Positions 7,737-16,361 are shown, counted from the first letter of the stretch. The stretch is DNA of 64,000 bases from JAWKIJ01 sp041394325 (GCA_041394325.1 JAWKIJ010000001.1:682001-746000), one strand, 5' to 3'. Made by a program: numbers and translations. Notes: generated from the sequence alone by a model not told the origin.

Positions 7737-8750
7737 ATGAAGCTCGGACTGATCTGGGGGTATTGGGGCCAGCTCCCCCCCGCCAACCTGCTGGAGACCA
7801 CCGTGGAGGCCGAACGGCTCGGTTTCGACACGGTGTGGTCGGCAGAGGCGTGGGGTTCGGACGCCTTCGGACCCCTCGCCTATCTGGCCGCCCACACCTC
7901 GACCATCAACCTCGGGACCTCCGTCGTGCAACTCGCCGCGCGGACACCCACCGCGGTGGCGATGCACGCGATCACCCTCGACCACCTCTCGAACGGACGC
8001 CTCATCCTCGGACTGGGCGTCTCCGGCCCACAGGTGGTCGAAGGTTGGTACGGCCAGCCGTATCGACGTCCCCTCGCCCGTACCCGCGAGTACGTCGAGA
8101 TCATCCGTCGGGCGGTCGCCCGGGAGGAGCCACTCACGTTCGACGGCGAGTTCTACCGTCACCCCTACGACGGCACCGACTCGATGGGCCTCGGCAAGGC
8201 GCTCAAGTCGATCACCCACCCCCTGCGGCGACGCATCCCGATCTACCTCGGCGCGGAGGGACCGAAGAACGTGACGATGACAGCGGAGATCGCGGACGGA
8301 TGGCTGCCGCTCTACTACTCGCCGTTCCGCCAGGAGGTGTACGCCGAGCAACTCGCGGGCGCACCGGAGGGCTTCGAGATCCCCGCGATGGCCAACATCA
8401 CCGTGACCGACGACGTCGAGGCGGGGCTCCTGCCGGTGAAGATGATGCTTGCCTTCTCCATCGGCGGGATGGGCGCGAAGGGCAAGAACTTCCACACCGA
8501 CCTCATGGCGCGGATGGGGTTCGAGGACGCGGCGTTCCGGATCCAGGACCTGTTCCTCGAGGGTCGGCGTGACGAGGCGGTCCAGCTCGTGCCCACCGAG
8601 TTCGCGGACGAGATCTCCCTCGTGGGGCCGCCGGGCCGCATCCGCGAACGACTGGCGGTGTGGAAGGACTCACCCGTGACGATGGTCAACATGCACCCGG
8701 CACCGGTGGAGCAGAAGCGCCAGGTCGCCGAGATCGTCCTCGAAGCCTGA
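7737..8750 (+). CDS. LLM-class F420-dependent oxidoreductase
   Basis: A 337-residue TIM-barrel enzyme of the bacterial luciferase-like superfamily. The MKLGLIWGYWG start, EAERLGFDTVWSAEAWGSD, and LDHLSNGRLILGLGVSGPQV are the standard blocks of actinobacterial F420-type members, and GPPGRIRERLAVW closes the barrel. F420 rather than FMN is inferred from family membership. It follows the hydratase by 10 nt and is probably co-transcribed, suggesting a reduction or oxidation of an acyl-CoA-derived or hydrophobic substrate. No further specificity can be read. Confidence 0.88.
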   Translation: MKLGLIWGYWGQLPPANLLETTVEAERLGFDTVWSAEAWGSDAFGPLAYLAAHTSTINLGTSVVQLAARTPTAVAMHAITLDHLSNGRLILGLGVSGPQVVEGWYGQPYRRPLARTREYVEIIRRAVAREEPLTFDGEFYRHPYDGTDSMGLGKALKSITHPLRRRIPIYLGAEGPKNVTMTAEIADGWLPLYYSPFRQEVYAEQLAGAPEGFEIPAMANITVTDDVEAGLLPVKMMLAFSIGGMGAKGKNFHTDLMARMGFEDAAFRIQDLFLEGRRDEAVQLVPTEFADEISLVGPPGRIRERLAVWKDSPVTMVNMHPAPVEQKRQVAEIVLEA

Positions 8751-8810
8751 CACCCCCTCACGCAACCCTCCGCTCCGTGGGTGGCGCACGGAGAGCGCAC
8801 CAGCCGCGCG

Positions 8811-8816
8811 TAGCGT
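8811..8816 (+). promoter_or_regulatory. -10 box of parC, leaderless arrangement
   Basis: TAGCGT lies exactly 7 nt before the parC ATG at 8824, with no Shine-Dalgarno between. The same hexamer at similar spacing precedes the genes at 1830, 6926 and 28643. Confidence 0.6.
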
Positions 8817-8823
8817 CGGGACC

Positions 8824-11313
8824 ATGGCGAAACAGGGTGAACTGTTCGAGTCGGGGTTCGCACGTGAGGTCGTCGACGTTCCGGTGAGCACCGAGATGAG
8901 CGAGTCCTTCATGGCGTACTCGCTCTCGGTCATCACCAGCCGGGCCATCCCCGACGTGCGTGACGGCCTCAAACCGGTCCAGCGCCGGATCCTGTATTCC
9001 ATGTCGGGGATGGGGCTGCGGCCCGACCGGCCGCACCGCAAGTGCGCCGGAGTCGTCGGTGACACGATGGGCAAGTACCACCCCCACGGCGACGCGTCGA
9101 TCTACGACGCGCTCACGCGCATGGGACAGGACTTCAGTCGCAACGTCTGTCTCGTCGACCCCCACGGCAACTTCGGCACCCTCGACGACCCGCCCGCCGC
9201 CTATCGATACACCGAGTGCCGCCTGTCGGAGGCCGCCGTCGAGCTGCTGGGCGAGATCGAGGAGGACACCGTCGAGTTCCGTTCGACCTTCGACGGCGAG
9301 CGCGAGGAACCCCTGTACCTACCGGCGAAGCTGCCGAACCTGCTCGTCAACGGGACGACCGGCATCGCCGTCGGCATGGCGACCAACATGGCGCCACACA
9401 ACCTCGGCGAGGTGTACGAGGCGGTGCGGCTCGTGATGACCAGGCGCCGCCCCAAGGTCACGATCGACGAGCTGATGGAGGTGCTTCCCGGGCCGGACCT
9501 GCCGTCCGGCGGAGTGATCGTCGACGAGGGGTTGCGTGACGCGTACCTGACGGGACGCGGCTCGTTCCGGATGCGGGCGAGTGCCGAGATCGTCAATCTC
9601 ACCCGGTCGCGCCAGGGCATCGTGGTCACGCAGCTGCCGTACATGGTCGGACCGGAGCGGATCGTCGCGCGGGTCCAGGAGTTGGTGAACAGCGGCAAGG
9701 TCGTGGGTGTCTCCGACGTGAAGAACCTCCAGGACCGCCATACCGGGATGAACATCACGATCGAGTGCAAGCCGGGCGTCAACGCGGCGGCCGTGCTCAC
9801 CGAGCTGTACCGGCTGACACCGTTGGAGGAGTCCTTCGGGATCAACAACGTCGTGCTCGTCGACGGGGTGCCGACGACCCTGGGACTGTGGGAACTGTGC
9901 AACCACTATGCCGAGCACCGCCTCGACGTCGTCCGCCGCCGTACCGCCTACCGGTTGGGCCGTGCCCGCGACCGGCTGCACATCCTCGAGGGACTCTTGA
10001 TCGCACTCGACGCGATCGACCTCGTGATCTCGATCATCCGCAGCTCCCAGGACGCTGCAGAGGCGCGCTCGCGCCTGATGGACGAGCTCGACCTGTCCGA
10101 GATCCAGGCCACGCACATCCTCGACATGCAGCTCCGGCGGCTCACCGCGTTGGAGAAGCTGAAGCTCGAGGCCGAGGTCGCCGAGTTGAGAGCACTCATC
10201 GCCGACTACGAGGCGGTCCTCGCGTCGGACCAGCGGCAGCGCACCATCGTGCTGAAGGAACTGGAGGACTTGGCGAAGCGCTTCGGCGGACCTCGACGAT
10301 CCCGCATCGTGTCCCCCGACCAGTTGCACGACGTCGCCCACGAGGCGGCCGCCGTCGAAGGCACGGCCTCCGGCCACGAACCGTGTGTCCTGGCGTTGAC
10401 CGCATCGCAGATGATCGGCCGCGAACCGCCACAGGGACCGAAGCAGGCCACTCCCGGACGTCACGACGTGCTGTGGTCCCGCACAGCGACCACCCTTGGC
10501 TCCAAGGTGGTCGCTGTCACTTCGGCCGGACGCGCGCTGACGGCCACCGCGGCGACGATCAGCGAGGTGACCGGACGGACCCGGGGGACCAACACGTCGG
10601 AGGTGTTCGCGACCCACAAGGGTGAGGTCGTGCTGGCACTCTGCGCCGAGGATCCGGAAACAGCGCCGTCGGGCGATGACGGCGCGGAACCCGCCGCGGC
10701 GAACGCGTCCGCGCCCGCAGGCTCCGCCCCCCTCATGCTCGTGACTGCCAACGGCCTCGCGAAGCGCATCACCCCCGAGGAGGTACTCGCGACACCGCCC
10801 ACCCGTTCGGTGATCAACCTCAAACCGGGAGACTCGGTCGTCGCCGTGTTCGAGGCTCCCGACACGGCGGAGGTGGTGACCGTGGCCTCCAACGCCCAGG
10901 CGCTCCGGTTCGATGCCTCGTCCGTCCCGATCCAGGGTCGCGGCGCCGCGGGTGTCGCGGGGATGAAACCGGCCGAAGGCGCCACCGTGCTGGCCGCCGG
11001 CGTTGCCGGTCCGGACGCGATCGTGCTCACACACACCGATCGCCAGACGGCCAAGGTCACCGACGCGACCGAGATCCCGTTGAAGGGTCGGGGAACGGGC
11101 GGTGTGCGCCTCACCCGGTTCCGCGACGAGCGGGCCCTCGACTTCGCCTACGTCGGCGACGAGCACGGCGTGAGCCTGGTGGTGGGCACCGAGGACGCCC
11201 CCTCCAAACCGGACAACCGGCCGGAGCCGCTGACGGTCCCCCACACGAGCCGTGACCTGATCAGCCGACCGGTTCCCCGACGGATCCTCGCTGCGGGCCG
11301 TTCCCGCTGGTGA
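8824..11313 (+). CDS. parC: DNA topoisomerase IV subunit A
   Basis: Type IIA topoisomerase cleavage subunit, 829 residues. The catalytic Tyr lies in AAYRYTECR (Tyr129). RAIPDVRDGLKPVQRR and KYHPHGDASIYDAL are the DNA-gate motifs. GLRPDRPHRKCAGVVG and the PPAA-RYTECR block resemble actinobacterial ParC more than GyrA, and the C-terminal half has no GyrA box (QRRGGKG), so topoisomerase IV is preferred over gyrase. The quinolone-determining position equivalent to Ser83 of E. coli GyrA is Ala, with the acidic residue (YD) retained. It is followed 107 nt downstream by parE. It starts at an ATG with a leaderless-type -10. Confidence 0.87.
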   Translation: MAKQGELFESGFAREVVDVPVSTEMSESFMAYSLSVITSRAIPDVRDGLKPVQRRILYSMSGMGLRPDRPHRKCAGVVGDTMGKYHPHGDASIYDALTRMGQDFSRNVCLVDPHGNFGTLDDPPAAYRYTECRLSEAAVELLGEIEEDTVEFRSTFDGEREEPLYLPAKLPNLLVNGTTGIAVGMATNMAPHNLGEVYEAVRLVMTRRRPKVTIDELMEVLPGPDLPSGGVIVDEGLRDAYLTGRGSFRMRASAEIVNLTRSRQGIVVTQLPYMVGPERIVARVQELVNSGKVVGVSDVKNLQDRHTGMNITIECKPGVNAAAVLTELYRLTPLEESFGINNVVLVDGVPTTLGLWELCNHYAEHRLDVVRRRTAYRLGRARDRLHILEGLLIALDAIDLVISIIRSSQDAAEARSRLMDELDLSEIQATHILDMQLRRLTALEKLKLEAEVAELRALIADYEAVLASDQRQRTIVLKELEDLAKRFGGPRRSRIVSPDQLHDVAHEAAAVEGTASGHEPCVLALTASQMIGREPPQGPKQATPGRHDVLWSRTATTLGSKVVAVTSAGRALTATAATISEVTGRTRGTNTSEVFATHKGEVVLALCAEDPETAPSGDDGAEPAAANASAPAGSAPLMLVTANGLAKRITPEEVLATPPTRSVINLKPGDSVVAVFEAPDTAEVVTVASNAQALRFDASSVPIQGRGAAGVAGMKPAEGATVLAAGVAGPDAIVLTHTDRQTAKVTDATEIPLKGRGTGGVRLTRFRDERALDFAYVGDEHGVSLVVGTEDAPSKPDNRPEPLTVPHTSRDLISRPVPRRILAAGRSRW

Positions 11314-11342
11314 GGACGTCTCCCCGGCTTGACCCGGGGGTG

Positions 11343-11383
11343 GGCGACCGGACGCCCTGTGGTCCGCGAGGAACCCGGTCGCC
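11343..11383. repeat. 9-bp inverted repeat upstream of parE
   Basis: GGCGACCGG (11343-11351) and CCGGTCGCC (11375-11383) are perfect inverted copies with a 23-nt loop in the 107-nt parC-parE gap. The TAGCCT box (11406-11411) follows, 9 nt before the parE ATG. This could be a terminator for parC or an operator for parE. Supercoiling-sensitive control is plausible for topoisomerase genes but is not shown. Confidence 0.4.
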
Positions 11384-11420
11384 ATGATCCGCCGGTGGCC
11401 GTCACTAGCCTTGCCATGCC

Positions 11421-13475
11421 ATGACGAACGGCCCCGAGAACCGCACGACGGCCTACGACGAGCACTCGATCCAGGTGCTCGAAGGGCTGGACGCCGTCCG
11501 GAAGCGTCCCGGCATGTACATCGGCGGCACCGGGTCGGAAGGCCTGCACCACCTCGTTTGGGAGTTGGTGGACAACGCGGTCGACGAGGCTGCGGCGGGC
11601 TTCGCCAACCTGATCGAGGTCACGCTGCACAAGGACCGCAGCGTCGAGGTCGCCGACAACGGCAGGGGTATCCCCACCGGCTTGAAGGACGGCAAGCGAA
11701 CGGCGCTGGAGTACGTGTACACGGAACTTCACGCCGGTGGAAAGTTCGGTTCGGGCGCATACTCCGCGTCGGGGGGCCTGCACGGGGTCGGGGCGTCGGT
11801 CGTGAACGCGCTGTCGTCGAGGCTGGTGGTCGAGGTCGATCGCGACGGCCTCACCCAGCGGCTCGGCTTCTCCGAACGCAAACCGGGGCGCTTCGGACCC
11901 AACGGTGGATTCAAGGCCACCAGCCAACTCGAGGTGATCCGCAAGATCCCCGCCAGGCGAACCGGCACCCGCGTCCGTTTCTGGCCCGACTTCGACATCT
12001 TCGATCCCGAGGCCACCATCGAATACCCGTTGGTGCGCGAGCACGTCGCCCAGGTCTGCTTCCTGGTACCGGGCCTCAAGGTCCGCCTCCTCGACAAGCG
12101 CGGTGGCGAGGCCCGCGAACCCGAGGAGTTCCTCGCCAAAGGGGGCCTCGCGGACTACGTGGACTTCCTGTCGATCGGCGAGCCGGTGTGCGAGGTCGTC
12201 ACGGTGTTCGGTTCGGGAACCTTCACCGAGAGGGTTCCCGTCGACGGCACCATGACCGATGTCGAACGGACCTGTCAGGTGGACGTCGCGTTCCGCTGGG
12301 TGAAGGGGTACGACACCACCGTCGTGAGCTTCGTCAACACGATCCCCACACGCGAGGGCGGAACCCACGTCGCCGGCTTCGAGCGGGCCATGACCAAGGT
12401 CACCAACGACGTGCTGCTGTCGGGCACCAAGAAGCTGGCCCGGCTGGCCAAACAAGGCAAGGACCGCGCCGAGAAGTCCGATGTCCAGGAGGGCCTGGTC
12501 GCCGCGGTGAAGGTGACCTTCGCGGAGCCACAGTTCAAGGGCCAGACCAAGGGCGAGTTGGGCACACCCGCGGTACAGAACATCGTCTACGAGGCGGTTC
12601 GCGACGGATACACGAACTGGATCGGCGGCGGTGGCCGCAAGACCCACGTCACCGCGGTGCGCGACAAGCTCGCGCAGGCGGTGCTCAATCGCGTGTCCAC
12701 CAAGCAGGCCTTGGACACCAAGCGGAAGGCCGCAAACCTCGGCTCGACGGGGATGCCCGACAAGCTGGCCGACTGCCGATCGCACGGACCCGGTGCCGAG
12801 TTGCTGATCGTCGAGGGCGATTCGGCGGCGGGCCCCGCGAAGCAGGGCCGCAACGCCGAGTACATGGCGGTCCTGCCGCTCCGCGGCAAGGTGGTCAACG
12901 CCGGCAAGTCGAACCTCAAGCAGGTCATCGAGAATGCCGAGGCTCAGGCTCTCATCACGGCGGTGGGCGCGGGATCGGGACCCGACTTCCGGCTCGAGGA
13001 CGCCCGCTACGGTCGCATCATCATCCTGTGCGACGCCGACGTCGACGGCAGCCACATCCGGTGTCTGCTCCTCACGTTGATCTACCACTACATGCGGCCC
13101 ATGCTCGAGGACGGCCGGGTGTTCGCGGCACAGCCCCCGCTGTACACGGTGAAGGTCGGCGACCGGAAGTTCCACGCGTACAGCGACGACGACAAGGCTC
13201 GACTCACAGCCGAGCTGTGCTCGGGAAACCGCAAGGCCGAGAACCTCCAGTGGGTGCGCTTCAAGGGGCTCGGCGAGATGGACGTGGAGGAGCTCGCCGA
13301 ATCGTGCCTCGACGCCGACACGCGGATACTTCGCCGCATGACGATGGACGATGCATTCGCAGCGAAGGACGCGGGCGAGCTCTTCGAGACGCTCATGGGC
13401 ACCGACGTGGCACGCCGACGCCAGTACCTTCTCGCGAACTCCAGCCTGATCGACCCCGAGCTCCTCGACGTCTGA
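11421..13475 (+). CDS. parE: DNA topoisomerase IV subunit B
   Basis: ATPase subunit of the type IIA topoisomerase, 684 residues. The GHKL ATPase motifs are ELVDNAVDEA (about 48-57), DNGRGIP and GGLHGVGASVVNAL. The transducer domain follows. The TOPRIM domain shows EGDSAAGPAKQGR (about 464) and DADVDGSHIR (about 538), with the Mg-binding DxD, and the protein ends normally at PELLDV. Segments such as SSRLVVEVDRDG and RTGTRVRFWPD resemble actinobacterial ParE, supporting topoisomerase IV rather than GyrB. It forms a heterotetramer with ParC encoded just upstream. An in-frame ATG at 11421 follows TAGCCT by 9 nt. Confidence 0.87.
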   Translation: MTNGPENRTTAYDEHSIQVLEGLDAVRKRPGMYIGGTGSEGLHHLVWELVDNAVDEAAAGFANLIEVTLHKDRSVEVADNGRGIPTGLKDGKRTALEYVYTELHAGGKFGSGAYSASGGLHGVGASVVNALSSRLVVEVDRDGLTQRLGFSERKPGRFGPNGGFKATSQLEVIRKIPARRTGTRVRFWPDFDIFDPEATIEYPLVREHVAQVCFLVPGLKVRLLDKRGGEAREPEEFLAKGGLADYVDFLSIGEPVCEVVTVFGSGTFTERVPVDGTMTDVERTCQVDVAFRWVKGYDTTVVSFVNTIPTREGGTHVAGFERAMTKVTNDVLLSGTKKLARLAKQGKDRAEKSDVQEGLVAAVKVTFAEPQFKGQTKGELGTPAVQNIVYEAVRDGYTNWIGGGGRKTHVTAVRDKLAQAVLNRVSTKQALDTKRKAANLGSTGMPDKLADCRSHGPGAELLIVEGDSAAGPAKQGRNAEYMAVLPLRGKVVNAGKSNLKQVIENAEAQALITAVGAGSGPDFRLEDARYGRIIILCDADVDGSHIRCLLLTLIYHYMRPMLEDGRVFAAQPPLYTVKVGDRKFHAYSDDDKARLTAELCSGNRKAENLQWVRFKGLGEMDVEELAESCLDADTRILRRMTMDDAFAAKDAGELFETLMGTDVARRRQYLLANSSLIDPELLDV

Positions 13476-13604
13476 TCGACCCGGTCGGCCCGTGCCCGCC
13501 GCGGCACGCCACGTCGGATCCCGCGAACACGTCGGTATCCTGACCAGCCGACCGACCGGCCGGATGCGACGCCGGATCCGGAGCGAGACGACCATCGGAG
13601 CGTG

Positions 13605-14828
13605 ATGACCCCCACCAAGCAGTCCCCCGAACTCGACGTGCTGGTGGTGGGGGCCGGCATCGTCGGACTCGCAGCGGCTCGCGCCATCCAACAACTCGGC
13701 ACGGGTGCGAACGTGACGGTGCTCGACAAGGAGGCGACCGTCGCGTCGCACCAGACCGGCAGGAACTCCGGCGTCATCCATTCGGGCATCTACTACCCAC
13801 CCGGTTCGAACAAGTCGAAGATGGTGGCCGAGGGTCGCTCCCTCCTCGCGGAGTTCTGCGACCGACACGACATCCCGACCGACATGTGCGGCAAGGTCAT
13901 CGTCGCGACCGCGAGCGACCAGGTCGAGCGACTGCGTTCACTCGAGGCACGCGGCCTGGAACACGGGCTGAAGGTGGAGTGGTTCACCCGTGCGCAGTTG
14001 CTCGACCGTGAACCGAACGCCGAAGGGCTTTCAGCGGTGCACGTGCCCGAAGCCGGGATCACCGACTACAAGGCGGTGTGCCGGGCCCTCGCCGAGGAGA
14101 TCGTCGACGCGGGCGGCGAGGTGGTGTTGGACACCGAGGCGCAATCGATCACCGAAGGCGACTCGGGTGTCACCGTCCGAACGAATCACGGGGTCCTGCG
14201 CGCGCGCACCATCGTCAACTGCGGTGGCCTGCAATCCGACCGCGTGGCGCAGATGGCCGGCCGGAACACCAAGGCCCGCATCATGCCGTTCCGCGGGGAG
14301 TACTACGAGCTCACCGAACAGTCCCGGCACCTCGTCAAACACCTCATCTACCCGGTGCCCGACCCGCGGTTCCCGTTCCTCGGGGTTCATTTCACGCGCA
14401 TGATCGACGGGGAGATCCACGCGGGTCCCAACGCCGTCGTGGCGCTGGCTCGGGAGGGCTACACCTGGCGTATCGCGAACCGGGTGGACCTCTCGGAGAT
14501 GGCGCGGGACCGCGGCTCTTGGATCCTCGCCAAGAAGTACTGGCGGACCGGTGCGGGCGAGATGTGGCGTTCGCTCTCCAAGGCGGCATTCGTACGCGCC
14601 CTGCAACACCTGGTGCCCGCGGTGACCGCGAACGACCTCGTCCGCTCGAAGGCGGGAATTCGAGCTCAGGCGATCCGACCCGACGGTTCGTTGGTGGACG
14701 ACTTCGAGTTCGCCGACGGCCCCCGCTCGGTGCACGTCGTCAACGCTCCGTCACCTGCGGCGACTGCGAGCCTCGCCATCGGTCGGGAGATCGCACGCCG
14801 CTGGTCCGGCCTCGGCACCGATCTTTGA
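13605..14828 (+). CDS. lhgO: L-2-hydroxyglutarate oxidase/dehydrogenase
   Basis: FAD-dependent oxidoreductase of the DAO fold, 407 residues, oxidising L-2-hydroxyglutarate to 2-oxoglutarate and feeding electrons to the membrane quinone pool. The N-terminal dinucleotide motif is VLVVGAGIVGLAAARAI. HQTGRNSGVIHSGIYYPPGS is the diagnostic LhgO block, and MPFRGEYYEL plus YPVPDPRFPFLGVHFT follow in the substrate domain. The C-terminus NAPSPAATASLAIG is the usual FAD-binding close. The adjacent GTG at 13602 is an alternative start. A TATCCT box at 13536 and a GACCGACCGGCC element just downstream suggest a leadered, possibly TetR-controlled promoter. Confidence 0.9.
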   Translation: MTPTKQSPELDVLVVGAGIVGLAAARAIQQLGTGANVTVLDKEATVASHQTGRNSGVIHSGIYYPPGSNKSKMVAEGRSLLAEFCDRHDIPTDMCGKVIVATASDQVERLRSLEARGLEHGLKVEWFTRAQLLDREPNAEGLSAVHVPEAGITDYKAVCRALAEEIVDAGGEVVLDTEAQSITEGDSGVTVRTNHGVLRARTIVNCGGLQSDRVAQMAGRNTKARIMPFRGEYYELTEQSRHLVKHLIYPVPDPRFPFLGVHFTRMIDGEIHAGPNAVVALAREGYTWRIANRVDLSEMARDRGSWILAKKYWRTGAGEMWRSLSKAAFVRALQHLVPAVTANDLVRSKAGIRAQAIRPDGSLVDDFEFADGPRSVHVVNAPSPAATASLAIGREIARRWSGLGTDL

Positions 14829-14899
14829 ACCGTCCTCGGCCGACGGTTCGGCGGCGCGCCGTGAGCCGACACGCAACGTGGGTCCGTCACCCAAAAAGG

Positions 14900-14930
14900 G
14901 ACGAGGGCCCCGGGGGGTAGGGCCCTCGTC
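14900..14930. terminator. Strong 11-bp stem-loop, intrinsic terminator on the minus strand
   Basis: GACGAGGGCCC (14900-14910) pairs perfectly with GGGCCCTCGTC (14920-14930) around a 9-nt loop. Read on the minus strand it is followed by CCTTTTT, giving a canonical intrinsic terminator for the minus-strand gene at 15093. On the plus strand it lies 72 nt after the lhgO stop without a T tract. Confidence 0.75.
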
Positions 14931-14958
14931 TGGGGTCGACCGGGGTGACCGGCGCCCG

Positions 14959-15018
14959 CTTTGCGACAGGGGGGTTGTCGCAAAGTTCTTGACTGCAGCG
15001 AACGACGTTCCGCTGCAG
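14959..15018. repeat. Two further stem-loops in the lhgO / phasin-like convergent gap
   Basis: CTTTGCGACA (14959-14968) pairs with TGTCGCAAAG (14976-14985) around a G-rich 7-nt loop and is followed on the plus strand by TTCTT, so it can terminate lhgO. CTGCAGCG (14993-15000) pairs with CGCTGCAG (15011-15018). With the hairpin at 14900 this makes three consecutive stem-loops within 120 nt. Confidence 0.6.
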
Positions 15019-15092
15019 GTGATGCGTTGGACCATCGACGGCAGGTCGAGGAGCCCCAGCGCTGCCTCACACCTGCCGGACCGGCGGACCGA

Positions 15093-15416
15093 TCAGGCCG
15101 ACTTCGCCACCTTGCGGGCGGCGACCTTGCGATCGAGCACCTTGTCGGTGATCGGCGCCGCAGCCTTGGCGACCGCAAGGGCGATCTCCTTGTTGGCGTC
15201 GATGATCGACTTCGCGAACTTGTACTGGTTGTCGATCAGTTCCTTCGGGGTCGGGATCTGCTCCGCGTAGGGCACCGCGGGGATGTTGGGCAGGCGCTCG
15301 ACGAGGAAGTCGACGACGGTGGAGACACCGTTGGTGACGGGCTCCTTCACGCTGCCGATCGTCTCGACGACGACGGACTGGACATCGGTGAGCTTGTCGA
15401 GAACGACGGTAGACAT
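15093..15416 (-). CDS. Small phasin-like helical protein, function unknown
   Basis: A 107-residue protein predicted to be mostly amphipathic helix, with a short Pro-rich break (LPNIPAVPYAEQIPTPKEL, about residues 42-60) between two helical halves. The C-terminus is Lys/Ala-rich (KVAARKVAKSA), as in phasins and in mycobacterial surface or lipid-droplet proteins. That suggests granule, lipid or nucleic-acid association but does not prove it. The ATG at 15416 is preceded by AAAGGA with good spacing, and a near-consensus promoter lies 63-93 nt upstream, so high expression is expected. No homologous family can be named with certainty. Confidence 0.72.
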   Translation of the reverse strand: MSTVVLDKLTDVQSVVVETIGSVKEPVTNGVSTVVDFLVERLPNIPAVPYAEQIPTPKELIDNQYKFAKSIIDANKEIALAVAKAAAPITDKVLDRKVAARKVAKSA

Positions 15417-15479
15417 GATGTGTTCCTTTGGTCTGAGGGGGCGGGGGTTGCGTTGCGACTCCCGTGATCCGTTGCGCTA

Positions 15480-15509
15480 ACTGTAGCAAGCACCGATAAA
15501 CGGCGTCAA
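15480..15509 (-). promoter_or_regulatory. Consensus-like sigma-A promoter of the phasin-like gene
   Basis: On the minus strand TTGACG (15504-15509) and TACAGT (15480-15485) are separated by 18 bp, close to the housekeeping consensus. The leader to the ATG at 15416 is about 55-60 nt and contains the AAAGGA ribosome site. It is one of the best promoters in the window. Confidence 0.75.
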
Positions 15510-15569
15510 GCAGTTGTGCCACTCCCGCAAGCGTGACTCGCGTCACCCCGGGGACCAGCCTCGGCCTCC

Positions 15570-15617
15570 TTGCCGAATCGGCTGAATCCCGACTAGGTTG
15601 GTCGGGTATTCAATACC
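15570..15617 (+). promoter_or_regulatory. Peroxiredoxin promoter with palindrome at the start of transcription
   Basis: TTGCCG (15570-15575), an 18-bp spacer and TAGGTT (15594-15599) form a promoter. The perfect palindrome GGTATT-C-AATACC (15605-15617) covers the expected +1 and lies just before the AAAGGA ribosome site. A repressor bound there would block transcription initiation. The regulator is unknown. Confidence 0.6.
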
Positions 15618-15630
15618 GAAAGGACCAGCC

Positions 15631-16266
15631 ATGACCGTACGTCTCGGCGACAAGGCACCCGACTTCACGGCGGAGACCACCCAGGGAACCATCGACTTCC
15701 TCGACTGGAAGGGCGACAGCTGGGCCGTGCTGTTCTCGCACCCGAAGGACTTCACCCCCGTGTGCACCACCGAGTTGGGAACCGTGGCGAAACTCGCCGA
15801 CGAGTGGGCCAAGCGAGATGTGAAGGTCATCGCACTCTCCGTCGACGATGTCGCCAGCCACTCGGAGTGGACCAAGGACATCGAGGAGACACAGGGGGCG
15901 GCGGTGAACTACCCGATCATCGCCGACGCCGACCGCAAGGTCGCCGACCTCTACGACATGATCCACCCCAACGAACTCGGCACCCTCACCGTCCGCACCG
16001 TGTTCGTCATCGGCGCAGACGACAAGGTGAAGCTCCAACTCACCTACCCGGCCTCCACCGGCCGGAACTTCTCCGAGATCCTGCGGGCCATCGACTCACT
16101 GCAGCTCACGGCCAAGCACTCCGTGGCAACGCCCGCGGACTGGAAGGAGGGCGACGAGGTGATCATCGGCGGTGGCGTCAGCGACGAAGAGGCCAAGCAG
16201 AAGTACCCCGAGGGCTTCCGCACCGAGAAGCCGTACCTCCGCTACGTCGCGCAACCCAAGGACTGA
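15631..16266 (+). CDS. 1-Cys peroxiredoxin (Prx6-type)
   Basis: Peroxiredoxin of 211 residues that reduces hydrogen peroxide and organic hydroperoxides in the cytoplasm. The active site HPKDFTPVCTTELG places the peroxidatic Cys at residue 45 with the conserved Thr and Pro; a later Arg (TVRTVFVIG) completes the triad. No resolving Cys is visible in the C-terminal domain, and the long C-terminal extension GDEVIIGGGVSDEEAKQKY is typical of the Prx6 group. The ATG at 15631 follows an AAAGGA site, unlike the leaderless neighbours. A stable hairpin follows the stop. Confidence 0.92.
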   Translation: MTVRLGDKAPDFTAETTQGTIDFLDWKGDSWAVLFSHPKDFTPVCTTELGTVAKLADEWAKRDVKVIALSVDDVASHSEWTKDIEETQGAAVNYPIIADADRKVADLYDMIHPNELGTLTVRTVFVIGADDKVKLQLTYPASTGRNFSEILRAIDSLQLTAKHSVATPADWKEGDEVIIGGGVSDEEAKQKYPEGFRTEKPYLRYVAQPKD

Positions 16267-16292
16267 CGGGCTCCTCCGCCCCAACAGATCGA

Positions 16293-16319
16293 GGTGCCCC
16301 CGACCCGCTCGGGGGCACC
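16293..16319 (+). terminator. 11-bp perfect hairpin after the peroxiredoxin gene
   Basis: GGTGCCCCCGA (16293-16303) and TCGGGGGCACC (16309-16319) pair perfectly around a 5-nt loop, 26 nt after the peroxiredoxin stop. There is no T tract, as often seen in high-GC actinobacteria, so termination efficiency is uncertain. Confidence 0.65.
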
Positions 16320-16361
16320 GTCGCGTCCGGAGTCGCTTCCGCATCCGCCCCAACGACGGGG

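Noticed and set aside
8824..13475. DNA gyrase call for the type IIA pair
   Set aside because: Absence of a GyrA box and ParC/ParE-like segments favour topoisomerase IV; gyrase remains possible if no other pair exists in the genome.
11148..13868. 906-codon open frame on the minus strand opposite parE
   Set aside because: It is a shadow of the parE reading frame in GC-rich DNA: composition is Arg/Ala/His-rich without domains, while parE has every expected motif.
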